A DNA stretch of 57,121 nt from Betaproteobacteria bacterium (GTDB lineage: Bacteria; Pseudomonadota; Gammaproteobacteria; Burkholderiales; Burkholderiaceae_E): NCBI GenBank assembly GCA_018970865.1, contig JAGWVN010000011.1, positions 1 through 57,121 of the forward strand. Reading direction: 5' to 3'. Position numbers and translations under genes: made by a program. Shown one piece after another: positions 28,571 through 35,373 of the stretch. The first letter of the stretch is position 1; the number at the start of each line of letters is the position of its first letter. Under the pieces are notes generated by a model. It was not told the DNA's origin. It searched no databases and was given only the letters and a program-made list of their open reading frames with translations.

Positions 28571-29715
28571 GCGCGGGCCTCCAGCACCAGGCTGACATGG
28601 GCCGAGAGCACGCCGCCGTCGGCGTGCAGCAGGCAGCGGCGGCGCGGGCCGATCTGCCGGGCGCCGGCGCGGCGGGCGAGTTGCCGCCAGGCCTCGGCGA
28701 TGTGCGCCATGCCGCCAGCCGCGCCCGAGTGGCCGAAGGACAGCAGGCCGCCATGGGTGTTCAGGGGCAGTGCGCCGTCGGCACCGAAAACCCCCTCGCG
28801 GGCCCGACGGGCGCTGGCGCCGCGCGGGCACAGACCGATTTCCTCCAGCAGGATGGCGAGGGTGATGGTGAAGGAGTCGTAGATGGCGAGCATGTCGAGA
28901 TCGGCCAGCCCCACGCCGGCCTGGCCGAGCGCGCGTCTGGCCGAGGCGGCTGCGCCGAGATCGTCGAGCTGATCGACCGCGCTCAGGTGCTGGTGATGAT
29001 GGGCCTGCCCGGCGCCGGTGATCGCGACCGGCAGGCCGTCGCCACGGCCCGGATCGGCGCTGACCACCAGCGCGACCGCGCCGTCGGAGATGGGGCAGCA
29101 GTCGAGCAGCTTCAGGGGCGAGGCGATCGGCTTGGACGCCATCACATCGGCCACGCTGATCGGCGCGGTGAGCTGCGCGTCAGGGTGGCTGGCCGCATGC
29201 CGGCGCATCAGCACCGCGAACTCGGCCAGGTCGGGCTCGGTCAGCCCGTACCGGTGCATGTACTGCGAGGCGAGCAGGGCGTAGTAGGCCGGCACCGAAC
29301 CGCCGTTGGGCACCTCGAAGTCGGCATCGCCGACCTGGGCCAGGGTCTGGATGGCATCGTCGCGGGTCTGGCCGCTGGCGCGGTTCTCGCCGGCCACCAC
29401 CAGCACCCGCCGGACCCGTCCCAGGCGGACCAGATCGCTGGCCAGCATCACCATGCCCGCGCCGGTGGCGCCGCCCATCTGCACGCCGTGCGCGTAGGCG
29501 GGCCGGATGCCCAGGCGCTCGCTCACCAGGCTGGCCAGCATGAGATGCGGCAGGGTGGTGGCATAGCCGCAGAGCACGGCATCGATCTCGCCTCGGGCGA
29601 AGCCGGATTCGCGCAGCGCGGCCTCGGCCGCCTGCGCCATGAGGTCGATGGCGCCAAGCCCGTCGTGACGGCCGAAGCGGGTATTGCCGGCGCCGGCGAT
29701 GTAGGCGGGGTTCAG
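28567..29715 (-). CDS. Thiolase-like protein (SCP-x/Ltp2 type) lacking the catalytic cysteines
   Basis: A thiolase-superfamily protein of about 382 residues. Where canonical thiolases have the nucleophile Cys (N-C-A-T-G), this has 'VQMGGATGAGMVMLA', Gly at about residue 82. The C-terminal Cys loop reads 'DGGVLSAHVSL', also without Cys. The histidine motifs are kept ('NTHGGLLSFGHSGAAGG'). This pattern is seen in Ltp2-type aldolases rather than thiolytic enzymes. The first ATG is at 29640, but the family N-terminus ('NPAYIAGAGNTRFGRHDGL') is encoded upstream, reaching a CTG at 29713-29715 with no ATG, GTG or TTG in frame before iclR. I therefore place the start at that CTG. The stop overlaps the DUF35 gene. 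Confidence 0.87.
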   Translation of the reverse strand: MNPAYIAGAGNTRFGRHDGLGAIDLMAQAAEAALRESGFARGEIDAVLCGYATTLPHLMLASLVSERLGIRPAYAHGVQMGGATGAGMVMLASDLVRLGRVRRVLVVAGENRASGQTRDDAIQTLAQVGDADFEVPNGGSVPAYYALLASQYMHRYGLTEPDLAEFAVLMRRHAASHPDAQLTAPISVADVMASKPIASPLKLLDCCPISDGAVALVVSADPGRGDGLPVAITGAGQAHHHQHLSAVDQLDDLGAAASARRALGQAGVGLADLDMLAIYDSFTITLAILLEEIGLCPRGASARRAREGVFGADGALPLNTHGGLLSFGHSGAAGGMAHIAEAWRQLARRAGARQIGPRRRCLLHADGGVLSAHVSLVLEARA

Positions 29716-29755
29716 AGCGGTCTCGGCGTGATCGCGCCGGCAGGCCGGTGCGCGG

Positions 29756-30547
29756 TCACAGGCTGCTCTGGCGAAGATAGGTGCGGCAGGCGGCGGCCTC
29801 GCGCAGCAGCGCTTCGGAGAGCGCCGCCTCGCGGCCGCTGATGCGCTCGCTCAGGGCGGCGATGCTGATCGCCGCGCTGGGCCGGCCGTCTTCGGAGAGG
29901 ATGGGAACGGCGATGCCGCCCATGCGCGGCACGACCACATCGAGCAGCATCACATAGCCGCGGCGTCGGGCCTCCTCGATGGATCGGCGCAGCAGCGCCG
30001 GGCTGAGCAGCGGATAGTTCACCAGCCGGTCGGCGATGAAGGGCATCAGCGCGTCGATCTCCTCATCGGGGAGCCAGGCCAGCAGCGCCAGGCTGCCGGC
30101 GCCCACGCCGAGCGGTCGACGGCTGCCCACCTCGAGGTAGTTCGCGCGGATCGCGAAGCTGCCCTGGTGGACATCGACCGCGACCGACTCCGCGCCGCGC
30201 GGCACCGAGAGGATGGCGGTGTCTTCGAACAGGCGCACCAGCTGGATGAGGCTGGGCCGCACCTTCGAACGAGGGTCGCTGCGCGACATGGCGGCCGCGC
30301 CCAGCGCGAAGATTTCCGGGCCGAGGCTGTAGCGCTTGTTTTCGGGATCGCGGTTGACGAAGCCGTGTCGCGCCAGGACATCGAGCAGGCGCAAGGTGGT
30401 GGCCTTGTCCTGCCCCGCGGCCTGGGCGATGTCGGTCAGGCGCGCATTGCGCGCATCCGACATGGCTCGCAGGATCAGGCAGGCTTTCTGAACCGACGAG
30501 GGCGCGCCGCCGCCCTCCGGACCGCTGGATCGAACTCCCCTTGGCAT
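29756..30547 (-). CDS. IclR-family transcriptional regulator
   Basis: A 263-residue IclR-type regulator. The N-terminal winged helix-turn-helix spans about 17-75 ('SSVQKACLILRAM', 'LTDIAQAAGQDKATTLRLLD'). The C-terminal effector-binding domain follows with 'VDVHQGSFAIRANYLEVGSR', 'GVGAGSLALLAWLP' and 'GIAVPILSEDGRPSAAISIA'. It lies upstream of and on the same strand as the thiolase-like/DUF35 pair, so autoregulation together with control of that pair is a reasonable inference. The effector cannot be named; IclR proteins often sense small organic or aromatic acids. Confidence 0.95.
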   Translation of the reverse strand: MPRGVRSSGPEGGGAPSSVQKACLILRAMSDARNARLTDIAQAAGQDKATTLRLLDVLARHGFVNRDPENKRYSLGPEIFALGAAAMSRSDPRSKVRPSLIQLVRLFEDTAILSVPRGAESVAVDVHQGSFAIRANYLEVGSRRPLGVGAGSLALLAWLPDEEIDALMPFIADRLVNYPLLSPALLRRSIEEARRRGYVMLLDVVVPRMGGIAVPILSEDGRPSAAISIAALSERISGREAALSEALLREAAACRTYLRQSSL

Positions 30548-30671
30548 GGTCGGGATAGCTGCTCGTCAACGCGAATGATGCGGCCGATCCTAGGTTTGGG
30601 GCCATGGAGCGTCAAGCGAGCTGGACAGCGGCTCATTTCATTCGCCGAACTCGCCATGTCGATCCCCGCGA

Positions 30672-30953
30672 TCACTCGGAAAGGGAGCCTTTTCGCGCGG
30701 TCGAAGCGGTCTGGATCGAGACGCGTGCCCGTTCGTCGGTGGCGATGGGTGAAACCCGATCGGGGTCGTCGCCGCGCGCCTCGCGCGGCGCGCCGGGCGA
30801 CTGCGCCTCGTCGACAGCGACGGCATCCGGCGCGTCGGCAGCCGGCATCGGCGCCGGCGCCTCGTCGTTCGGTACCCGCGAAAGGGGCGCGACCGCACGC
30901 TTCGGCCGCAGGCGCGGGGCCGGGGCGGCAGCGCGCCGCCGCCGCCGGATCAT
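30672..30953 (-). CDS. Possible small Arg/Ala/Pro-rich protein of unknown function
   Basis: A 93-codon frame whose ATG overlaps the stop of the secreted repeat protein gene in ATGA, the arrangement of coupled real genes in this window. The product starts very basic ([19 protein letters not shown]), then becomes Ala/Asp/Pro-rich and acidic ('ADAPDAVAVDEAQSPGAP'). No domain or signal peptide is recognised, and such composition also arises from random GC-rich frames. The rest of the 402-base gap between iclR and the repeat protein gene (30548-30671) shows no gene. I rate this as a weak call. Confidence 0.3.
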   Translation of the reverse strand: MIRRRRRAAAPAPRLRPKRAVAPLSRVPNDEAPAPMPAADAPDAVAVDEAQSPGAPREARGDDPDRVSPIATDERARVSIQTASTARKGSLSE

Positions 30954-31375
30954 CGCGGCTTGACCTCCACATAGGCGTCCTTCTCGTAGTCCCAGCGGTG
31001 GGTCTTCAGGAAGGCGGCGGTCTCGCGCCGGACTTCCGCGCGGGTGAGCCTGGAGATGTCGCGCGGCGGACCCGAGATCGGCTCCCAGCGGCTCATCTCC
31101 TCGTTCCAGCGATTGCCCTTCATGAAGCTGTCACGCGCGGCGCGGATCTCCTCGCGCGACTTCACGCCTTCCGGCGGGCGAAAGCCGGGCTTGAGCACCC
31201 AGTTGCCTGCCGCCTCATCCCAGACATGGGTCCGGACGAATTCCTTCTGTTCGATGCGCACTTCGGCGCGGGTCTTGGGGGCGGCCTGGCCGTCGCTGCT
31301 CTGGGCAGCCAGGGGGCCGATCAGCCCCAGGCTGCAGATCGCGGCGGTGATGACGCTGCGTCCCATCTTGCGCAT
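30950..31375 (-). CDS. Small secreted protein with three copies of a ~30-residue motif
   Basis: A 141-residue exported protein. The ATG 31373-31375 has a good ribosome site (AAGGAG, eight bases upstream). A signal peptide (MRKMGRSVITAAICSLGLIG, cleaved after LAAQ) leads to a mature part made of three repeats, each following the pattern R-x-E-[VI]-R, then F, then [RV]-W-[DN], then an aromatic. They begin at 'TRAEVRIEQKEFVRTHVWD', 'SREEIRAARDSFMKGNRWN' and 'TRAEVRRETAAFLKTHRWD'. The repeat start loosely recalls Burkholderiales DUF4148-type proteins, but I do not recognise the family. It is divergent from a methyltransferase gene. Confidence 0.85.
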   Translation of the reverse strand: MRKMGRSVITAAICSLGLIGPLAAQSSDGQAAPKTRAEVRIEQKEFVRTHVWDEAAGNWVLKPGFRPPEGVKSREEIRAARDSFMKGNRWNEEMSRWEPISGPPRDISRLTRAEVRRETAAFLKTHRWDYEKDAYVEVKPR

Positions 31376-31543
31376 GCTGGTTCTCCTTGGCGGGCAAGGC
31401 GCCGACGGGTTGCCGGCGCGCAGTCCATTGTCGGGAGGCGAGGTCGGCAGGGTGATGAGCCGGGTCAAGGAAGGCTTTCGGCGCGCGGTGGCTCGGGTAT
31501 CGTTGCGCCTGCCCAACCCACTCCACCGCCGCGAGGCCGCCGG

Positions 31544-32230
31544 ATGCGCATCGAGGAAGCCCGCTGGATCGAACAGGCCCTGCACCGTCATGTGCTGGAC
31601 GGGCCGCCGCCGGGCGCCACCGCGCTTGCCGTCAACCTGGGCAGCGGGCCTCGCCGCATGCGGGAGGTGAACAAGCCCCATGTCCATCGCCAGACCATCC
31701 TGCCGCTGCTGCAGGCGGGCTGGCAGGTGGTGCACAGCGACCTCGAGCCCGCCGACGGGGTGGACATCGCGGGCGACCTCTTCGATCCCGCCCTGCAGGC
31801 CCGCCTGCGCGCGATGGCTCCGGGACTGGTGATGTTCTGCAATGTCATCGAGCATCTGCCCTCCCGCCTGCTGCCGGGTCTGCCGGCGGCGCTCGACGCC
31901 CTCCTGCCGCCGGGCGGCCTGCTGCTGGTCGCCGCGCCGCACTCCTATCCCTATCACGCCGACCCGATCGACAATCTCCACCGGCCGTCCCCGGCGCAGA
32001 TCGCGGCACTGTTCCCCCGCTACCAGCCGGTGGCCCTGGAGATCGTCGACAGCGAAAGCTATGGCGCGGAGTTCCGCCGCGGCGGCCTCTCGCGACAGGT
32101 GCGGCGCGTGCTGCGGCTGCTCGTGCCCTTCGTGAGGCCGCGGCGCTGGCTCTCCCATGCGCACCGCATGCTCTGGCTGGCCCGCCCGTACCGACATTCC
32201 CTCGTGCTGCTGCGCAAGCCGGCCGCCTGA
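31544..32230 (+). CDS. SAM-dependent methyltransferase-like protein
   Basis: A 228-residue class I methyltransferase-like protein. Motif I is 'ALAVNLGSGPRRM', followed by an acidic end of strand 2 in 'WQVVHSDLEPADGVDIAGDL'. 'LVMFCNVIEHLP' is the motif seen in SAM methyltransferases of the UbiE/Methyltransf_11 kind, and 'LLPPGGLLLVAAPHSYPYH' is the following strand. The C-terminal part is Arg-rich. The ATG at 31544 is the first that leaves the fold intact. Substrate is unknown. It stands alone, divergent from the secreted repeat protein and 124 bases upstream of an ABC-type binding protein. Confidence 0.8.
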   Translation: MRIEEARWIEQALHRHVLDGPPPGATALAVNLGSGPRRMREVNKPHVHRQTILPLLQAGWQVVHSDLEPADGVDIAGDLFDPALQARLRAMAPGLVMFCNVIEHLPSRLLPGLPAALDALLPPGGLLLVAAPHSYPYHADPIDNLHRPSPAQIAALFPRYQPVALEIVDSESYGAEFRRGGLSRQVRRVLRLLVPFVRPRRWLSHAHRMLWLARPYRHSLVLLRKPAA

Positions 32231-32354
32231 CGGCATTCGACACGCCACCGCGTTGACACCGGTGGTGGCTTCCCCAAGGCTCGCTCGTTGCGCCTGCGCC
32301 TCCGGAAGGCCGGGGCAATCCGACACAACCCCGATTCTCTGGAGCGAGACAGAC

Positions 32355-33569
32355 ATGATCAGCACCGGCAGGCGCGCGGCGATGGTCGCCGCGCTGGCGG
32401 CAGCAGCGCACGCGGGACCGGCGGGGGCGCAGTCGGGCCCGGTCAAGATCGGCATCCTGAATGATCAGGCGGGCGCGTACGCCAGCATCAGCGGCGCCGG
32501 CTCGGTGGTGGCCGCGCGGCTGGCGATCGAGGATGCCGGCGGCCAGGTGCTGGGCAAGCCCGTGGAACTCGTGGTGGCCGACCACGGCCACAAGCCCGAC
32601 ATCGGCTCCTCGCTGGCGCGACGCTGGTTCGACACCGAGGGCGTGCTCGCGATCTTCGACATCTACAGCTCGGGCGTGGCGCTGGCGGTCCAGAAGATCG
32701 CCACCGACAAGAACCGCATCCTGGTGGCCTCCACCGCCAGCAGCCGAGAGATCTCCGGCAAGTCCTGCTCGCCCAACGGCATGCAGTGGGGCAACGACGG
32801 CTACTCGGTGGCCAACCTGGTCATCAAGGGCGCGTCCGGTTCTCAGCCCAACACCTGGTTCTTCCTCACGGTGGACTACACCGCCGGCCACAGCATCGAG
32901 GCCGATTCGCGCAAGATGATCGAGGCGGCCGGCGGCAAGGTGCTCGGCGGGGTGCGATTCCCGCTCGGCTCGGCCGACTTCAGCTCCTTCCTGCTGCAGG
33001 CCCAGGCCTCCAAGGCGCGCAACATCGCGCTGGTGGGCGGTGGCGCCGACTTCACCAACTCCGCCAAGCAGGCCAGCGAGTTCCGCATCCGCGAGTCGGG
33101 GCAGGTGTTCACGCCCTTCTCGCTGACCACCGAAGACATCTACGCGCTGGGCAGCAAGGTGGTCGCCGGCATGCCGGTGGTCCAGAGCTTCTACTGGGAC
33201 GAGAGCGATGCCTCGCGCGCCTGGACCGAGCGTTTCCGCAAGGCCTTCAACGGCCGCATGCCCACCGACCCGCAGGCCAATGTCTACAGCGCGGTGCTGC
33301 ACTACCTCAAGGCGGTGAAGGCGGCCGGCACCACCGACACCGCCGCGGTGCTGGCGAAGATGAAGGACACGCCGGTCAACGATTTCTTCACCCGCAATGC
33401 GCGCATCCGCGCCGACGGCCGGCTGATGCGCGAGATGACCTACGGCGTGGCCAAGGCGCCCGAGCAGATGAAGGGCAAGGACGACATCGTCAGCATCGTG
33501 CGTCGCTATTCGGCCGAGGACTCGTTCATCCCGGCCGCCCTCAGCGAGTGTCCCCTGCTGCGCCGGTAG
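32355..33569 (+). CDS. ABC transporter substrate-binding protein (branched-chain amino acid type)
   Basis: A 404-residue periplasmic binding protein of the type I fold (LivJ/Peripla_BP_6 family). The signal peptide runs to 'AAAAHAGPAGAQ'. The mature protein opens 'VKIGILNDQAGAYASISGAG' and has 'VVAARLAIEDAGGQVLGKPV' and 'ADHGHKPDIGSSLARRW'. Family members bind amino acids, urea, amides or small aromatic acids; the ligand is not readable here. No LivH/LivM permease or LivF/LivG ATPase gene lies nearby, so it must use a transporter encoded elsewhere. It is convergent with an acyl-CoA ligase gene 18 bases away. A TTGACA occurs about 100 bases upstream without a clear -10. Confidence 0.92.
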   Translation: MISTGRRAAMVAALAAAAHAGPAGAQSGPVKIGILNDQAGAYASISGAGSVVAARLAIEDAGGQVLGKPVELVVADHGHKPDIGSSLARRWFDTEGVLAIFDIYSSGVALAVQKIATDKNRILVASTASSREISGKSCSPNGMQWGNDGYSVANLVIKGASGSQPNTWFFLTVDYTAGHSIEADSRKMIEAAGGKVLGGVRFPLGSADFSSFLLQAQASKARNIALVGGGADFTNSAKQASEFRIRESGQVFTPFSLTTEDIYALGSKVVAGMPVVQSFYWDESDASRAWTERFRKAFNGRMPTDPQANVYSAVLHYLKAVKAAGTTDTAAVLAKMKDTPVNDFFTRNARIRADGRLMREMTYGVAKAPEQMKGKDDIVSIVRRYSAEDSFIPAALSECPLLRR

Positions 33570-33587
33570 CGATCCCGCCTGCCCGGT

Positions 33588-35195
33588 TCAGTCGGAGAGC
33601 CGCTCCCGGCGCACCACCACCCCGGCGGCTTCCCGATCCCAGGTGTCGGCGGTCACGCCGGCGCTGCGGATCAGGTGCTTCTGCACCTTCTGCGTGGGGG
33701 TCTTGGGCAGGTCGTCCATCACCCGCACATAGCGCGGCACCATGAAGTGGGCCATGCGCTCGCGCAGGAAGCCGATCAGTTCCGCCGGGTCGAGGCTGCG
33801 CCCCTCGCCGAGCGACACCGCCACCAGCACCTCGTCCTCGGCGATGTCGCTGGGCACGGCCACGGCGGCGGCTTCGCGCACCGCCGGATGGGCCAGCACC
33901 TCCGATTCCACCTCGAAGGACGAGATGTTCTCGCCGCGGCGCCGGATCGCGTCCTTCATCCGGTCGACGAAGAAGAAGTTCCCGGCCTCGTCGCGCCGGA
34001 AGGCGTCCCCGGTGTGGAACCAGCCGTTGCGCCAGGCCCGCGCCGTGGCCTCGGGATTGCGGTGGTAGCCCGAGTTCATCGCCCAGGGGGTGTCGGTGCG
34101 CACGATCAGCTCGCCCACCGCGCCCACGGGCACCTCGCAGTCATTGGCGTCGACCAGCCGCACATCCACCCCGGGCCGCGGCCAGCCGCAGCTGCCGGCG
34201 AGCGTGGGGTTCAGGTCCGACACCAGCGGGCAGGACACCTCGGTCATGTTGAAGGTGGTCACGATGTCCACGCCGAAGCGGCGGCCGAATTCCATGCCGT
34301 CCTCGTCGAGCGGCACCGCGAGCGCCCAGCGAAGCGTGGAGCGGGCCGGGGCCTCGTCGCGAGGGCGCTTCACCACGAAGCCGGCCATCACGCCCAGCAG
34401 GATCAGCGAGGTGGTGCCGGTGCGCTCGATGAGCGGCCAGAAGTCCTCGGTGCGGAAGGAGCCGGCCAGCACGATGCTGCCCCCGAGCCGCAGCATCAGG
34501 TAGATCGGGATGGTGCTGCCAGCATGGAACAGCGGCAGCGGCACCAGATGCCGGTCATCGGCGCGGGCCGGCGCAAAGCCGTGGCCTGACTCGTGCAGCT
34601 GCAGGTAGGAGGTCATCACCCCCTTGGAGGGGCCGGTGGTGCCGGAGGTGAAGATGATGCACTGGGTGTCCCAGGGCGCGATGGGGCGGGCGAGGGCCAG
34701 GCTCAGGGCCGGGTCGCCATCGAGCGCCTCGCGGCCGAGCAGGCGAAGTCCGGCGATCGGCTCGGCCTGCCCGCCCTGGGCCACGACCGCGGTCTCCAGG
34801 CGCGACAGGCCGATGCCCTGCAGTCGCGGCAGCAGCTCGGCATGCACCAGACCCAGGCGCGCATCGGCCACCGCGATCGCGTGCTCGAGCACCCCGCCAC
34901 GGTAGGCGGTGTTGATCGGCACATAGATGGCGCCCAGCCAGTTGATCGCGAACCAGCTGAGCAGGCATTCCGGACCGTTGGGCAGCCAGACCAGCACCCG
35001 ATCGTCCTGGGCCACGCCCAGCGCGCGCAGCCCGCGGGCCCGTTCGCAGACCTTGTCGTGCATCTCGCGGTAGGTCCACTGCTCGCCGTTCTCGAAGACG
35101 ACAAAGACCTTGTCGGGCTGCCGCGCGGCCCAATGTTCGAGCATCGGTCGCAGGACGCACTGTTCGGGCGGCGGGATGCGGTGGTCGGTGCTCAT
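33588..35195 (-). CDS. AMP-dependent acyl-CoA ligase (CaiC-like)
   Basis: A 535-residue adenylate-forming ligase. I start at ATG 35193-35195 (MSTDHRIPPPEQ). Motifs are 'CIIFTSGTTGPSKGVMTSYL' (P-loop), 'VTTFNMTEVSCPLVS', 'GWFHTGDAFRRDEAGNFFFV' and 'DRMKDAIRRRGENISSFEVE' in the hinge. The C-terminal lysine region is 'DLPKTPTQKVQKHLI'. The pattern resembles crotonobetaine/carnitine-CoA ligases and related medium-chain acid ligases. It may work with the adjacent binding protein, but this is inference from proximity only. A tRNA unit lies directly upstream with its own terminator. Confidence 0.92.
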   Translation of the reverse strand: MSTDHRIPPPEQCVLRPMLEHWAARQPDKVFVVFENGEQWTYREMHDKVCERARGLRALGVAQDDRVLVWLPNGPECLLSWFAINWLGAIYVPINTAYRGGVLEHAIAVADARLGLVHAELLPRLQGIGLSRLETAVVAQGGQAEPIAGLRLLGREALDGDPALSLALARPIAPWDTQCIIFTSGTTGPSKGVMTSYLQLHESGHGFAPARADDRHLVPLPLFHAGSTIPIYLMLRLGGSIVLAGSFRTEDFWPLIERTGTTSLILLGVMAGFVVKRPRDEAPARSTLRWALAVPLDEDGMEFGRRFGVDIVTTFNMTEVSCPLVSDLNPTLAGSCGWPRPGVDVRLVDANDCEVPVGAVGELIVRTDTPWAMNSGYHRNPEATARAWRNGWFHTGDAFRRDEAGNFFFVDRMKDAIRRRGENISSFEVESEVLAHPAVREAAAVAVPSDIAEDEVLVAVSLGEGRSLDPAELIGFLRERMAHFMVPRYVRVMDDLPKTPTQKVQKHLIRSAGVTADTWDREAAGVVVRRERLSD

Positions 35196-35210
35196 GCGCG
35201 GATGCCCCAA

Positions 35211-35246
35211 AGAAAAAGCCCGCAGGACCAGGGTTCCTGCGGGCTT
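35211..35246 (-). terminator. Rho-independent terminator of the tRNA(CAU) gene
   Basis: On the minus strand a perfect 12-bp stem (AAGCCCGCAGGA paired with TCCTGCGGGCTT), a 7-base loop and a TTTTTCTTT tract form a classical intrinsic terminator. It starts nine bases after the CCA end of the tRNA. Confidence 0.92.
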
Positions 35247-35255
35247 GTTCGGTGT

Positions 35256-35332
<77 letters not shown>

Positions 35333-35343
35333 GAAGGGGGCGA

Positions 35344-35373
35344 AGTCTATCGGAGCGGCCTGCGCCTTGTCAA
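35344..35373 (-). promoter_or_regulatory. Promoter of the tRNA(CAU) gene
   Basis: On the minus strand a perfect TTGACA (35368-35373) is followed by an 18-base spacer and TAGACT (35344-35349), or a 16-base spacer and GATAGA. Transcription would begin about five bases before the tRNA 5' end. The -35 box overlaps the stop codon of the upstream sensor kinase gene. Confidence 0.7.

Noticed and set aside
30604-30963. A 119-codon plus-strand frame in the gap upstream of the repeat protein
   Set aside because: It has no ribosome site, no domain and an Arg/Ala/Ser-rich composition. The minus-strand frame with an ATGA overlap is the better candidate for this interval.
32253-32258. TTGACA as the -35 of the ABC binding protein gene
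   Set aside because: At 16-18 bases downstream the sequence is GC-rich (AAGGCT) and does not resemble a -10, so a promoter is not supported.
28193-35195. The accessory region as a recent genomic island
   Set aside because: There is no integrase, transposase, attachment repeat or visible base-composition shift, and the tRNA nearby has no duplicated 3' end in this window.
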